From Bacteroidaceae bacterium (GTDB taxonomy: Bacteria > Bacteroidota > Bacteroidia > Bacteroidales > Bacteroidaceae), in NCBI GenBank assembly GCA_017619585.1, contig JAFZSA010000005.1, positions 1 through 64,000 on the forward strand: a DNA stretch of 64,000 bases, given 5' to 3'. How positions within the stretch are numbered: the first letter of the stretch is position 1; every line of letters starts with the position of its first letter. The position numbers and the translations under genes are program-made. This document shows positions 34,370 to 45,753 of the stretch, in pieces. The notes beneath the pieces are model-generated. The model was given only the letters and a program-made list of their open reading frames with translations, had not been told where the DNA came from and did no database searches.

Positions 34370-35793
34370 TAGTGGTTATTTACTGTTTTCAGCACGTCTT
34401 CATGTATCTCGAAAGTGTAGCGCTTTCTTAGTTCTGCTACGTACTCGTCCTCGCGCAGGCGCTGGTAGTCCGTAACAATCTGGTTGCTGATGTCGGTCCA
34501 TTCTGCAGGTCCTTTCTTCAGCACCTTTCCTACAACAGCAACGTATGGATAGTCCTTTATAGGGTTCAGCTTGGCACTCTTGTCTTTCAGGGCCAGTACG
34601 TCAACATTGGCATTCTCTCCCTTCTTGAAGAGTCTGCGCTCCATACGAACGGTTACGCTGTCTTTGTTAAACTGTTCACGTATCTTGACTGTCCATTTAT
34701 CCTCAGGAACACCTTTAAGGCATTTCTTGACAGCCTTTACGTCGGCCTGGTTCTTGCAGTAATAAACAAGGCCGCGGAAGTGTGGTTCCTTCCAGGCATA
34801 TTTTTTCTTGTTTGCCTTGAAGTAAGAAGCTAAGCCTGTGGTATCCTTGCTGGCAGGCTCCCAGATGTTCCTGCTGCACTCCTCGAAAAGCAACAGGCCA
34901 TCGTGATACTCCTTCACCAGGTATTTCAATTCCTCGTCCTGAGCGCAGAGACGTTCAGTCTCCTCGTCAAGGATTTCCTCAACGGTCTTCTGGGGGGTAG
35001 AATGCTGGGCAATAGAATCCAATATCTGGGTTGCAAGCTGGTTCTCCAGTCCCTGTCTTTCCAAATAGTTGCGGATGTTTGCTTTCAGCTCGTCGTAGCT
35101 CTCCAGAGGCTTTTTGCCCATCAGTTTAATAATGTGATAGCCCACTGTTGAGAGGAAAGGTTCTGAGACCTGATTTACCTCCAGGCTATAGGCAACATCC
35201 TCAAACTCCTTCAATGTCTGGTTGGGACCAATCCAAGGGAGTAGACCGCCACGGGCTGCGGAGCCTGGGTCCTGAGAAACCTTCTGGGCCAGTTCGGCGA
35301 AGTCGGCTCCATTCTTTATCTCCTGATAGATAGAGTCTATGCGTGCTTTAGCCTGAGCCTGAGCCTCTTCTGTGGCAGATTGGGGAACACGTAAGAAGAT
35401 ATGTGCGGGTTGCAAAAGTTCCTTGCCCTGCAGGCTTGCCAGCAACTGATTATAATACTTCTGGCACTCCTCTTCCATTGCATTCTGGGGAACGAGCAGA
35501 GGGCGGATTTGCTGGTCGCGATACTGGCGGAACTCTTTCTGATAGCTTGAGAGGGTATCCAGGTGGTGGTCCAAAGCTGCCAATACCTTCAACTTGTAAT
35601 TGACAAAAAGCTGTGCATATTCTTCTATGCTCTTCTTGTCCAGCACGCCATCAGAGTTGTTCTTGTTGTAGTTGTACTCAAACTCGCTGCGTGGAACCGG
35701 CTGCCCGTTTACGTGCATCACGATGGGATCGTCCTGAGCATTGGCACCAACGCCTGCAACAAGAAACAAAAATGAACACAGAATCTTCTTCAT
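34369..35793 (-). CDS. periplasmic parvulin-type peptidyl-prolyl isomerase
   Basis: 474 residues. Signal peptide MKKILCSFLFLVAGVGANA, then a helical region and a parvulin domain (about 130-225) with SQDPGSAARGGLLPWIGPNQT and GYHIIKLMG. The second half (YAWKEPHFRGLVYYCKNQAD onward) lacks an obvious second catalytic domain. It is the first of two adjacent parvulins and lies 13 nt downstream of guaB. A chaperone role for outer-membrane proteins is likely. Confidence 0.85.
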   Translation of the reverse strand: MKKILCSFLFLVAGVGANAQDDPIVMHVNGQPVPRSEFEYNYNKNNSDGVLDKKSIEEYAQLFVNYKLKVLAALDHHLDTLSSYQKEFRQYRDQQIRPLLVPQNAMEEECQKYYNQLLASLQGKELLQPAHIFLRVPQSATEEAQAQAKARIDSIYQEIKNGADFAELAQKVSQDPGSAARGGLLPWIGPNQTLKEFEDVAYSLEVNQVSEPFLSTVGYHIIKLMGKKPLESYDELKANIRNYLERQGLENQLATQILDSIAQHSTPQKTVEEILDEETERLCAQDEELKYLVKEYHDGLLLFEECSRNIWEPASKDTTGLASYFKANKKKYAWKEPHFRGLVYYCKNQADVKAVKKCLKGVPEDKWTVKIREQFNKDSVTVRMERRLFKKGENANVDVLALKDKSAKLNPIKDYPYVAVVGKVLKKGPAEWTDISNQIVTDYQRLREDEYVAELRKRYTFEIHEDVLKTVNNH

Positions 35794-35806
35794 ACCTTAT
35801 ATACTA

Positions 35807-37288
<1,482 letters not shown>

Positions 37289-37309
37289 TTATATAGAATT
37301 TATTGCGTG

Positions 37310-37317
37310 CAAAAGTA
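37310..37317 (-). promoter_or_regulatory. -7 element of guaB
   Basis: TACTTTTG on the minus strand fits TAnnTTTG and lies 24 nt upstream of the guaB ATG. Confidence 0.55.
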
Positions 37318-37343
37318 CAAAAAAAAACTGATTATTCCGATAC

Positions 37344-37370
37344 AAAAAAAGCCAATTTTTCTTAATTGGC
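37344..37370 (-). terminator. terminator of recQ
   Basis: On the minus strand GCCAATT (37370-37364) pairs with AATTGGC (37357-37351), followed by a run of seven T (37350-37344). The stem overlaps the last codons of recQ. Confidence 0.8.
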
Positions 37371-39533
37371 CATTTCTGAAAGGAACTTGATGCGAACAAG
37401 GCGGATTTCGGTCTCTGTATAGTCCTCTCCCAGGGCATCCAGAGCCTCGTCTATATCATCTGTTTCGGATTCTTCCATGAAATAGTCATAGATATCCTGC
37501 ATGTCGTCCTCGTCCATTATGTCCTCGATATAATAGTCGATATTTAACTTTGTTCCGCTATAGACGATAGTCTCTATTTCATCCAGTAGTTCCTCCATTG
37601 TCAGACCCTTGGCCTTTGCAATATCCTCAAGCGCCAGCTTGCGGTCAATGCCTTCAATGATGCTGACTTTGTTCTTGCTCTTGTTTACTACGGTACGGAC
37701 ACGCAAATCCTCAAGGCGTTCAATCTCGTTCTCCTCGCAGTATTTTGCTATCAGCTCGCAGAATTCCTTGCCGTAGCGGGCGGCTTTACCATCACCTACA
37801 CCCCTGATGTTCTTCAACTCGTCTATCGAGATGGGGTAGGTAGTTGCCATATCTTCCAAAGACGGATCTTGGAAAATGACGTAGGGTGGAACGCCCTTCT
37901 TCTCGGCAATGCTCTTGCGGAGTGATTTTAGCATACTGAAGAGTACCTCGTCCAGTACGGCAGATTCGCTGCCAGCGGGCTCTTCGTATTCGTCGAACTC
38001 GTTGTCCTTCGAAATCCAGAATTCAACGGGTTTGCGCATGAAGTTTCTTCCTTCGGCTGTGATTTTCAGAAGGCCGTAGTTCTCTACTTCCTTCTCGATG
38101 TAACCTGAAATCATTCCCTGACGGATGACGGCGTTCCAGAAGCTTGCTTCGTGTTTGTCTCCACAACCGAAGCAGTCCAGATCCTCGTGTCTGTGTGCGA
38201 TGATCTCTTCTGTCTCGCGTCCTACAAGGATGTCTATGACATGATTAACCTTAAAGTTACACTTGACGGTGTCTATAACCTTCAGAGCCAGAAGCAGCTC
38301 GTCTGAAGCCTCTTGTTTCTCCTTCGGATGTCTGCAGTTGTCGCAGTTGCCGCAATTGTCGGGCTCGTATTCCTCCCCGAAGTAGTGAAGCAGGAATTTC
38401 CTTCGGCAAATAGAGGTCTCGGCATAAGCTGAGGTCTCCTGTAGCAGTTGTCGACCGATGTCCTGCTCGGCTACAGGTTTCCCTTCCATGAACTTTTCCA
38501 GTTTACGCAAGTCCTTGGGGGAATAGAATGTCAGGCAATAGCCTTCTCCGCCATCACGTCCGGCACGACCTGTTTCCTGATAATAGCCCTCCAGGCTTTT
38601 GGGTATGTCATAGTGAATCACAAACCTTACGTCCGGCTTGTCGATTCCCATACCGAAAGCAATGGTGGCCACGATAACATCCAGGCGCTCCATTAGGAAG
38701 TCGTCCTGTGTCTCGCTTCTTACCTGAGATTCCATACCGGCATGGTAGGCTCTGGCGTTTATCTGGTTGGCACGCAGAATCTCTGCCAGTTCCTCTACTT
38801 TCTTGCGGCTTAGGCAGTAGATGATTCCGCTCTTGCCTTTGTGCTGCATGATGAAACGGATGATGTCCTTGTCCACATCCTTCGTTTTCGGGCGTACCTC
38901 ATAATATAGGTTGGGTCTGTTGAACGAACTCTTGAACTCCGTTGCGTCCAACATTCCCAGATTCTTCTTTATGTCACCTCTTACCTTGTCTGTTGCCGTA
39001 GCTGTCAGAGCTATGATGGGAGCCTCGCCTATCTGGTTCACGATGGGACGGATGCGGCGGTATTCGGGGCGGAAGTCGTGACCCCATTCTGAGATACAGT
39101 GTGCTTCGTCAACGGCATAGAATGAAATCTTGACGCTGGTCAGGAAGCTTACGTTGTCATCCTTTGTCAGTGATTCGGGAGCCACATATAGTAACTTGGT
39201 TCTGCCTGCCTTCACATCGCGCTTGACGATGTCAATCTGGCTCTTTGTCAGAGATGAGTTCAGGAAATGGGCTATGCCGTCATCTTCGCTGACCTGTCGG
39301 ATAGCATCCACTTGGTTCTTCATCAAGGCAATAAGGGGAGATATGACAATTGCCGTTCCTTCCATCAGCAAGGCGGGCAATTGGTAACATAGAGACTTGC
39401 CTCCTCCGGTGGGCATCAGCACAAAAGTGTCATGCCCTGCTAAAACATTTCGGATTATAGCTTCCTGGTCGCCTTTGAAGCAGTCAAAGCCGAAATAATG
39501 TTTCAGTTGTTCTGTCAGATTCAAATTCTCCAT
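37362..39533 (-). CDS. recQ: ATP-dependent DNA helicase RecQ with HRDC
   Basis: 723 residues. Walker A MPTGGGKS (40-47), DEAHC near 142, motif VI QETGRAGRDG near 326, the zinc-binding Cys set CGNCDNC near 385, a winged-helix region, and an HRDC domain (about 530-605) with PYVIFQDPSLEDMATTYP and NIRGVGDGKAARYG. An acidic C-terminal extension (DEDDMQDIYDYFMEESETDD) follows. It is the second RecQ-family gene in the window and the more canonical one. A -7 element lies at 39559-39566. Confidence 0.95.
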   Translation of the reverse strand: MENLNLTEQLKHYFGFDCFKGDQEAIIRNVLAGHDTFVLMPTGGGKSLCYQLPALLMEGTAIVISPLIALMKNQVDAIRQVSEDDGIAHFLNSSLTKSQIDIVKRDVKAGRTKLLYVAPESLTKDDNVSFLTSVKISFYAVDEAHCISEWGHDFRPEYRRIRPIVNQIGEAPIIALTATATDKVRGDIKKNLGMLDATEFKSSFNRPNLYYEVRPKTKDVDKDIIRFIMQHKGKSGIIYCLSRKKVEELAEILRANQINARAYHAGMESQVRSETQDDFLMERLDVIVATIAFGMGIDKPDVRFVIHYDIPKSLEGYYQETGRAGRDGGEGYCLTFYSPKDLRKLEKFMEGKPVAEQDIGRQLLQETSAYAETSICRRKFLLHYFGEEYEPDNCGNCDNCRHPKEKQEASDELLLALKVIDTVKCNFKVNHVIDILVGRETEEIIAHRHEDLDCFGCGDKHEASFWNAVIRQGMISGYIEKEVENYGLLKITAEGRNFMRKPVEFWISKDNEFDEYEEPAGSESAVLDEVLFSMLKSLRKSIAEKKGVPPYVIFQDPSLEDMATTYPISIDELKNIRGVGDGKAARYGKEFCELIAKYCEENEIERLEDLRVRTVVNKSKNKVSIIEGIDRKLALEDIAKAKGLTMEELLDEIETIVYSGTKLNIDYYIEDIMDEDDMQDIYDYFMEESETDDIDEALDALGEDYTETEIRLVRIKFLSEMAN

Positions 39534-39558
39534 ATTGTATTATCTGCAAATCTCCTTA

Positions 39559-39566
39559 CAAAGTTA
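39559..39566 (-). promoter_or_regulatory. -7 element of recQ
   Basis: TAACTTTG on the minus strand, 25 nt upstream of the ATG at 39533. Confidence 0.6.
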
Positions 39567-39621
39567 TATTATTTTTTCAATACGAAACAAGTTTTTGGTC
39601 AAGAATTTTATCATTAATAAT

Positions 39622-39660
39622 CAAAAAAAATGGAAGAAACCTCTCCAGTTCCTTCCATTT
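39622..39660 (-). terminator. terminator of clpX
   Basis: On the minus strand AAATGGAAGGAAC pairs with GTTTCTTCCATTT (one G-U pair) around a 7-nt loop, followed by TTTTTGA. It closes the tig-clpP-clpX run. Confidence 0.85.
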
Positions 39661-39679
39661 AACTTATTTTTCTTTGTAA

Positions 39680-40909
39680 TTATGCTGTAAGATGGTGTGA
39701 TTTCTCAATCTGCTTACGTGCATAATCTTCTGTTACTACAAAAGTCTTTTCCTTACCCGAAGGGGCATCGTATTGCGCGTCTATCATTACAGCCTCCATA
39801 ATGCTGCGCAGACCTCTGGCGCCTAGTTTGTATTCTACAGCCTTGTCAACCATGTACTCAAGAGCCTCCGGCTCGAAGGTCAGCTTGATGCCATCCATCT
39901 CAAATAGCTTTATCTGCTGCTTGACAAGTGAGTTCTTGGGTTCTGTGAGGATATTGCGCAGGGCGGTACGGTCAAGGGGATTCAGATAAGTGAGCACGGG
40001 CAGACGGCCGATTATCTCGGGGATAAGTCCGAAACTCTTCAGATCCTGTGGTACAATGTACTTCATCAGGTCTTTCGAATCTATCTTCTGCAGATTCTGA
40101 ACGCTGTTGTATCCTACTACATGGGTGTTCAGTCGTTGTGCAATCTTCTTCTCTATTCCGTCAAAGGCGCCACCGCAGATAAACAGAATGTTGCGGGTGT
40201 CCACATGGATGTAGTCCTGATCGGGGTGCTTTCTGCCACCCTTTGGCGGAACATTCACCATGGAACCTTCCAACAGCTTGAGTAAGCCCTGCTGAACGCC
40301 CTCGCCGCTCACGTCGCGTGTAATGCTTGGGTTGTCGCTCTTGCGGGCAATCTTGTCTATCTCGTCTATGAATACAATGCCGCGTTCGGCAGCTTTTACG
40401 TCATAGTCAGCCACCTGAAGCAGACGGCTCAGGATGCTCTCTACGTCTTCGCCCACATAACCGGCTTCGGTAAATACTGTGGCATCAACGATGGTGAAGG
40501 GGACTTTTAGTAATTTGGCAATGGTTCTTGCCAACAGGGTCTTTCCCGTTCCGGTAGAGCCCACCATAATTACATTGCTCTTCTCGATCTCCACGCCGTC
40601 ATCGCCTTTCGTCTGTCCCAGTCTTTTGTAGTGATTATAGACAGAAACGGCCAGATAGCGCTTGGCGTCATCCTGTCCGATCACGTACTGGTCCAGATAT
40701 TCCTTAATTTGCTTAGGTTTGGGGATGTCCTTAGTTCCGAAGTCGTTGGCATGGCTGGAATCGCCATGAGCGATGTTCTCCTTAACTATCTGGTAAGCTT
40801 GCGTGGCACAGTCGCTGCAGATGTAGCCGTTGATTCCTGACAACAGCAGGGGTACTTCCTTTTCCGAGCGCCCGCAAAATGAACATGTATTATACTTACG
40901 TGATGCCAT
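39680..40909 (-). CDS. clpX: ATP-dependent Clp protease ATP-binding subunit ClpX
   Basis: 409 residues. N-terminal zinc domain ([17 protein letters not shown] to CSDC), Walker A GSTGTGKT near 122, Walker B FIDEIDK near 184, the pore loop GYVGEDV near 152 and sensor motifs. It unfolds proteins and feeds them to ClpP. It starts 3 nt after clpP ends, so the two are co-translated. Confidence 0.97.
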   Translation of the reverse strand: MASRKYNTCSFCGRSEKEVPLLLSGINGYICSDCATQAYQIVKENIAHGDSSHANDFGTKDIPKPKQIKEYLDQYVIGQDDAKRYLAVSVYNHYKRLGQTKGDDGVEIEKSNVIMVGSTGTGKTLLARTIAKLLKVPFTIVDATVFTEAGYVGEDVESILSRLLQVADYDVKAAERGIVFIDEIDKIARKSDNPSITRDVSGEGVQQGLLKLLEGSMVNVPPKGGRKHPDQDYIHVDTRNILFICGGAFDGIEKKIAQRLNTHVVGYNSVQNLQKIDSKDLMKYIVPQDLKSFGLIPEIIGRLPVLTYLNPLDRTALRNILTEPKNSLVKQQIKLFEMDGIKLTFEPEALEYMVDKAVEYKLGARGLRSIMEAVMIDAQYDAPSGKEKTFVVTEDYARKQIEKSHHLTA

Positions 40910-40912
40910 TCT

Positions 40913-41581
40913 TTATTGCTTCTTAGCCAATACCTGATCTATCATTCCATACTCCTTAGCCTCCTGAGCGGTCATCCAGTAGTCTCGGTCGCTGTCGGCC
41001 CATACTTTGTCAAAGTCGGTGTGAGAGTGGTTGGCGATGATAGTGTAGAGTTCCTTTTTCAGTTTCTGGATCTCGCGGGCGGTAATCTCGATGTCACTGG
41101 CTTGTCCCTGAGCGCCGCCCATCGGCTGGTGAATCATAACCCTGCTATGAGTCAACGCGCTACGCTTACCCTCGGCACCGGCTACCAGCAGTACGGCTGC
41201 CATGCTTGCTGCCATGCCTGTACATATGGTAGCTACATCGCTGCTGATGAACTGCATGGTATCATATATACCCAAACCGGCATACACACTTCCGCCAGGA
41301 CTATTGACATATATACTGATATCCTTGCCAGGGTCAACGCTGTCAAGATACAACAACTGAGCCTGCAAGGTATTGGCGGTATAATCGTCAATCTGTGTAC
41401 CCAGGAAAATGATACGGTCCATCATCAAACGGCTGAATACGTCCATCTGGGTAACGTTCAACTGACGTTCCTCCAGGATGTAGGGGTTCAGGTATTGGTT
41501 CTGTGCGCTTATCACGTCATCCAACACCATGCTGTTCATACCCAGGTGGCGAGTAGCGTATTTTTTGAAGTCGTTGTTCAT
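40913..41581 (-). CDS. clpP: ATP-dependent Clp protease proteolytic subunit ClpP
   Basis: 222 residues. The Ser-His-Asp triad is visible: Ser in CTGMAASMAAV, His in SRVMIHQPMGGAQG and Asp in SDRDYWMTAQEA. It assembles as a double heptamer with ClpX. Trigger factor lies 99 nt upstream, with a GC-rich stem-loop between them. Confidence 0.97.
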   Translation of the reverse strand: MNNDFKKYATRHLGMNSMVLDDVISAQNQYLNPYILEERQLNVTQMDVFSRLMMDRIIFLGTQIDDYTANTLQAQLLYLDSVDPGKDISIYVNSPGGSVYAGLGIYDTMQFISSDVATICTGMAASMAAVLLVAGAEGKRSALTHSRVMIHQPMGGAQGQASDIEITAREIQKLKKELYTIIANHSHTDFDKVWADSDRDYWMTAQEAKEYGMIDQVLAKKQ

Positions 41582-41610
41582 TTTGGTATGTCTTTTTGTT
41601 AAGTGAAATA

Positions 41611-41633
41611 GGGACGGCCCTTGGACCGCCCCC
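41611..41633 (-). other. GC-rich stem-loop between tig and clpP
   Basis: GGGGCGGTC pairs with GGCCGTCCC (two G-U pairs) around a CAAG loop on the minus strand. It is not followed by a T run, so it may protect or process the RNA end rather than terminate it. Confidence 0.5.
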
Positions 41634-41680
41634 TATTATCTGATTATCGTTATCTTTTGCTTGATATGCAAGAAAGCGGA

Positions 41681-43096
41681 TTACTTCTTCTTGCTCTTGC
41701 TTTCCTTGGTTGCCTTGCTTTCCTTGCCTTCCTTGTTCTCCTTTTCAAAGAGCTTGTTGAACTCCTCCAGAGAAACGGCCTTCTCGGTCAGCTTAACGGT
41801 CTCCTTAGCCTTGGCAACAATCTTGCTCTCAACGGTGCGGGCAACCAGACCCTCAGCCTGCTGCTGGTTCTTCAGCATCTCGTTGGCGTAGTTGGTCAGA
41901 ACATCGTCGGGCAGGTTGGTCATACCATACTGAGCGAACTGCATACGGGTAGCAGCCTTAGCGGTCTCCAGTACATCAGCCTGCTCAACCTTCACCTCGA
42001 ACTGGTCAGAGAGCTGCTCCTTGATAAGGTGCCATGTCAACTCGTCCAGACTGGGTTTGAAGTTCTCTTCGATGTATGCATCGTCCTTGTCTGTGTTGTT
42101 CTGCTTCATGATGCGCTTCAGCATAGCCTCGGGATATTCCAGATCACCGATACGCTTAACCAAGTAAGCGCGCAGGTCCTGAACAAACTTGTAGTCGCTA
42201 TCAGCAACAAAACTCTTCTTCATATCCTCAGCGATATGTGCGCGGAAGTCCTTCTCGTTCTTTACAACGCCCTCGCCCAGAACCTGATCGAAGAGAGCCT
42301 GATCAACAGCGGCAGCCTCAAAGCGGGTAATCTCTGTTACCTGGAAGCTGAAGTCGGCCTTCATCTTGGCAGCCTCTTCCTTGCTGATCTTCAGCAGGCT
42401 TGCCAATTCTACATCGCTACCATTGTATGCCTTGTAGGGGTTCAGTACGATAACATCGTTTACCTTAGCACCCTCAAACTTAGCCTTCTCGTCATCGTTC
42501 TTCATGTAGTTGGGAAGCATAACGGCATTCTCAACCTGAATGCCACCTTCCAAGGTGTTACCCTTCTTGTCCAACTGAGCCAAAAGACCCTTAACCATGT
42601 CATTGCTCTGGTAGCTGTCAACCTTCTGGTACTGACCGCCACGCTGGCAGTAAGCCTGAATCTGCTGGTCAACCATGGCGTCGTCAACGTTGATGGTGTA
42701 GTAGTTCAGCTTATCCTTAGCTGTGAGCTTGGCATCGAACTCGGGAGCCAGTGCAATATCGAATGCAAAGGTGAACTCCTCCTGAGTGGCGAAGTCGATG
42801 GCGGGAGTCTTCTCCTCGTTTGCCATGGGCTCGCCCAGGATGTTGACCTTTTGCTCACGGATGTACTTGTAAAGCTCGTGGCTTAAAATCTTATTTATCT
42901 CCTCTGCAAGAATCTCTGTACCGAAGCGCTTCTTCAGCAGGCCCATGGGAACCTGACCGGGACGGAAGCCGGGCATGTTAGCTTTCTTGCGGAAGTCTTT
43001 CAGTGCTTTTTCAACTTTTTCTGCGTAATCTGATTTCTCAATCTTCATGGTGAGCAAAGCGCTCACTTTGTCTACGTTTTCGAATGAAATATTCAT
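41681..43096 (-). CDS. tig: trigger factor
   Basis: 471 residues. A ribosome-binding N-domain (MPGFRPGQVPMGLLKKRFG, the variant of the GFRxGxxP signature, near 40), then a substrate-binding C-domain. The central FKBP-type isomerase domain looks diverged (about 165-250). The C-terminal tail is Lys/Glu-rich (EGKESKATKESKSKKK). It is the nascent-chain chaperone and is upstream of clpP-clpX as in many bacteria. Confidence 0.93.
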   Translation of the reverse strand: MNISFENVDKVSALLTMKIEKSDYAEKVEKALKDFRKKANMPGFRPGQVPMGLLKKRFGTEILAEEINKILSHELYKYIREQKVNILGEPMANEEKTPAIDFATQEEFTFAFDIALAPEFDAKLTAKDKLNYYTINVDDAMVDQQIQAYCQRGGQYQKVDSYQSNDMVKGLLAQLDKKGNTLEGGIQVENAVMLPNYMKNDDEKAKFEGAKVNDVIVLNPYKAYNGSDVELASLLKISKEEAAKMKADFSFQVTEITRFEAAAVDQALFDQVLGEGVVKNEKDFRAHIAEDMKKSFVADSDYKFVQDLRAYLVKRIGDLEYPEAMLKRIMKQNNTDKDDAYIEENFKPSLDELTWHLIKEQLSDQFEVKVEQADVLETAKAATRMQFAQYGMTNLPDDVLTNYANEMLKNQQQAEGLVARTVESKIVAKAKETVKLTEKAVSLEEFNKLFEKENKEGKESKATKESKSKKK

Positions 43097-43139
43097 TGCC
43101 TATCTGTTAATAAATAATACCTCTTTTTAAAATTGCGTG

Positions 43140-43147
43140 CAAAGGTA
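43140..43147 (-). promoter_or_regulatory. -7 element of tig
   Basis: TACCTTTG on the minus strand, 43 nt upstream of the trigger factor ATG. Confidence 0.6.
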
Positions 43148-43222
43148 CAACAAATAATTTGTAATTCACAAGTCTGAATTCATAATTATTCCTTAATATA
43201 CCTTATTTTATGTGAAGAGCCC

Positions 43223-44011
43223 TTACTCTGCCATGTTTCTTTCTCTGTCAATTGCCTCGAAGTCCTTCATTCTCAGCACAAAGCTATTGGTCAGGTACTT
43301 TTCTTTGACAATTGGATTGTCTGCTAGTTCCTGTGGTCTTCCCTTGAAGAGAATCTGTCCTTCGAAGAGCATGTAAGCACGGTCCGTGATACAGAGTGTC
43401 TCCTCCACGTTGTGGTCTGTTATCAATACGCCTATATTGCGCTGTTTCAATTTCCAGACAATGTACTGGATGTCCTCTACGGCAATGGGGTCAACACCGG
43501 CAAACGGTTCGTCCAGCATGATGAATTTGGGATCGATGGCCAGGCAGCGTGCAATCTCCGTACGTCGGCGCTCACCTCCTGATAGCTGATCTCCCAGATT
43601 CTTGCGTACCTTCTGCAGACGGAACTCACTAATCAGGCTCTCCAGTTTCTTGCGTTGTTCTTCTCTGGGCATACCAGTCATCTCCAGCACGCTGGCGATA
43701 TTGTCTTCCACGCTCATCTTGCGGAATACGCTGGCCTCCTGTGCCAGATAGCCTATTCCCAGGCGGGCGCGCTGGTACACAGGCAGGTTTGTTATCTCCT
43801 GTCCGCCCAGATAGATATGCCCCGCATTGGGCAGTACAAGTCCGGTGGTCATGTAGAAAGAGGTGGTCTTTCCTGCACCGTTGGGTCCCAGCAGTCCGAC
43901 AATCTCGCCCTGCCTGACATTGAAGGTGACATTATTCACCACCATGCGCTTGCCGTATATCTTCACAAGCCCTTCGCTTCTCAGTTCCAATACTTCCTTT
44001 TCGCTGTCCAT
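43223..44011 (-). CDS. lptB: lipopolysaccharide export ABC ATPase LptB
   Basis: 262 residues. Walker A GPNGAGKTT, the ABC signature LSGGERRRTEIARCLA, Walker B FIMLDEPFAGVDP and the H-loop ITDHNVEET are all present; the VDPIAVEDIQ region is LptB-like. It powers lipopolysaccharide extraction from the inner membrane. It is divergent from mlaE-mlaF, with promoters for both sides in the 111-bp gap. Confidence 0.94.
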   Translation of the reverse strand: MDSEKEVLELRSEGLVKIYGKRMVVNNVTFNVRQGEIVGLLGPNGAGKTTSFYMTTGLVLPNAGHIYLGGQEITNLPVYQRARLGIGYLAQEASVFRKMSVEDNIASVLEMTGMPREEQRKKLESLISEFRLQKVRKNLGDQLSGGERRRTEIARCLAIDPKFIMLDEPFAGVDPIAVEDIQYIVWKLKQRNIGVLITDHNVEETLCITDRAYMLFEGQILFKGRPQELADNPIVKEKYLTNSFVLRMKDFEAIDRERNMAE

Positions 44012-44030
44012 CTTGGTACGTTTTTCGGTG

Positions 44031-44038
44031 CAAAAGTA
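44031..44038 (-). promoter_or_regulatory. -7 element of lptB
   Basis: TACTTTTG on the minus strand, 19 nt upstream of the lptB ATG. Confidence 0.6.
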
Positions 44039-44091
44039 CGAAAAAAGGCAAAAACAACAATCCCGAATAACGTTTTTTAGGATAAAATGCG

Positions 44092-44099
44092 TATTTTTG
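44092..44099 (+). promoter_or_regulatory. -7 element of mlaE-mlaF
   Basis: TATTTTTG, 23 nt upstream of the ATG at 44123. It is back to back with the lptB promoter. Confidence 0.6.
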
Positions 44100-44122
44100 C
44101 GACATAAAAAGAGTTGCTACAC

Positions 44123-44866
44123 ATGTTTATAGTCAATTTTCTGTCTGCTTTCGGACGCTACCTTATGCTTATGGGACGTACTTTCAGTCTCCCCGAGCGT
44201 TGGAGGATGTTCCTGAAGCAGTACGTCAAGGAGCTCACCCAGTTGGGCGTTGACTCTATAGGTATTGTTCTGCTTATCTCCTTCTTTATCGGAGCTGTTA
44301 TCTGTATCCAGATTAAGCTGAACATTGCCAGTCCCTGGATGCCCAACTTCACTACGGGCTATACCACGCGCGAGATTATGGTGCTGGAGTTTTCCAGTAG
44401 TATCATGTGTCTTATCCTCTCTGGAAAGGTAGGCAGTAATATCGCCAGCGAGATTGGAACCATGCGTGTCACCCAGCAGATAGATGCCCTGGAGATTATG
44501 GGCGTCAACTCGGCCTCCTTCCTGATCTTACCAAAGATTATGGGTCTCATGACTATGATTCCCTGCCTGGTGGTTTTCAGTATGGCAGCCGGATTCGTAG
44601 GTGCCTACGCCTCAGCCCTTGTGGGTATCGTATCTGTTGATGACCTGACTATAGGTCTGCAACACGACTTCCGCCAGTGGTTCATTTGGATGTCGATGAT
44701 TAAGAGTTTTGTCTTTGCCTTCATCATTGCCAGTGTCAGTTCTTTCTATGGCTATACGGTAGAAGGCGGTTCATTCGATGTAGGTAAGGCCAGTACGGAT
44801 GCTGTGGTTCGTAGCAGCATGCTCATTCTTTTTGCCGATATCTTCCTTACTCCCCTTCTCTCATAG
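44123..44866 (+). CDS. mlaE: MlaE-family phospholipid ABC transporter permease
   Basis: 247 residues, five or six membrane helices. Typical MlaE sequences include the ALEIMGVN coupling region (QQIDALEIMGVNSASFLILPK) and GKVGSNIASEIGTMRV. Mla systems keep outer-membrane lipid asymmetry by moving phospholipids. A TTG at 44114 would add three residues, but the ATG at 44123 (MFIVNFLSAFGRYL) is preferred. mlaF follows after 53 nt containing AATGTTCAATTCTCAATG repeats. Confidence 0.92.
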   Translation: MFIVNFLSAFGRYLMLMGRTFSLPERWRMFLKQYVKELTQLGVDSIGIVLLISFFIGAVICIQIKLNIASPWMPNFTTGYTTREIMVLEFSSSIMCLILSGKVGSNIASEIGTMRVTQQIDALEIMGVNSASFLILPKIMGLMTMIPCLVVFSMAAGFVGAYASALVGIVSVDDLTIGLQHDFRQWFIWMSMIKSFVFAFIIASVSSFYGYTVEGGSFDVGKASTDAVVRSSMLILFADIFLTPLLS

Positions 44867-44919
44867 AGACTTAGGTCATAGACATAAACCAATGTTCAAT
44901 TCTCAATGTTCAATGTTCA

Positions 44920-45675
44920 ATGATTGAAATCAAACATCTATACAAATCATTCGAGGACAGAGAGGTCCTGAAGGACATCAATGCCGTCTTTGAAGAGGGT
45001 AAGACCAATCTTATCATCGGACAGAGTGGTAGTGGTAAGACGGTGCTGATGAAGAACATTGTAGGACTCTTTCAGCCCGACAAGGGCGAGATTCTGTATG
45101 ACGGACGTGACTTCGTTAAGATGACCAAGCGCGAGAAGGTGCTTATCCGTCGGGAGATGGGCATGATATTCCAAAGTGCCGCCCTGTTCGATTCTATGTC
45201 AGTGCTTGAGAACGTGATGTTTCCTCTGGATATGTTCTCGGACAAAAACGAGGCTGATCGCATCAAGCGTGCTAAGTTCTGTCTGGATCGTGTGAACCTG
45301 TCTGGTGCCGAGAAAAAGTTCCCCGGCGAGATAAGCGGCGGTATGCAGAAGCGTGTGGCCATAGCCCGTGCCATAGCTCTTAATCCCAAGTATCTCTTTT
45401 GTGATGAGCCCAACTCGGGTCTGGACCCCAAGACCAGTCTGGTGATTGACGACCTTATACATAGCATTACCGAGGAGTACAAGATGACTACTATCATCAA
45501 TACCCACGATATGAATTCCGTAATGGGTATCGGTGAAAACATTATTTATATATGCGAGGGCCGTATGGAATGGCAGGGCAATAAAGACCAGATTATGACC
45601 AGCACCAACGAACGCCTCAACTCCTTCATCTTTGCCAGCGATTTGTTTCGCAAGGTCAAGGAAGCTAATAGTTGA
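44920..45675 (+). CDS. mlaF: MlaF-family phospholipid ABC transporter ATPase
   Basis: 251 residues. Walker A GQSGSGKT, signature SGGMQKRVAIARAIA, Walker B LFCDEPNSGLDP, and H-loop NTHDMNS. The SGGMQKR form and pairing with MlaE define the family. A substrate-binding MlaD is not in the window. Confidence 0.93.
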   Translation: MIEIKHLYKSFEDREVLKDINAVFEEGKTNLIIGQSGSGKTVLMKNIVGLFQPDKGEILYDGRDFVKMTKREKVLIRREMGMIFQSAALFDSMSVLENVMFPLDMFSDKNEADRIKRAKFCLDRVNLSGAEKKFPGEISGGMQKRVAIARAIALNPKYLFCDEPNSGLDPKTSLVIDDLIHSITEEYKMTTIINTHDMNSVMGIGENIIYICEGRMEWQGNKDQIMTSTNERLNSFIFASDLFRKVKEANS

Positions 45676-45697
45676 TTTTTCTTTTCGTAGCATATAC

Positions 45698-45735
45698 AAA
45701 GAAGGGAAGTTGCATTCTTGCAACTTCCCTTCTTT
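45698..45735. terminator. bidirectional terminator between mlaF and the M16 peptidase
   Basis: A perfect 17-bp inverted repeat (45698-45714 with 45719-45735) around a TTCT loop, with A-rich and T-rich ends on both strands, between two convergent genes. Confidence 0.88.
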
Positions 45736-45753
45736 CTGTATCTTACTGAGTAA

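Noticed and set aside
41621..42886. 421-codon Leu-rich plus-strand frame opposite trigger factor
   Set aside because: Leu/Val richness arises from reading the complement of Lys/Glu-rich codons; trigger factor is the real gene.
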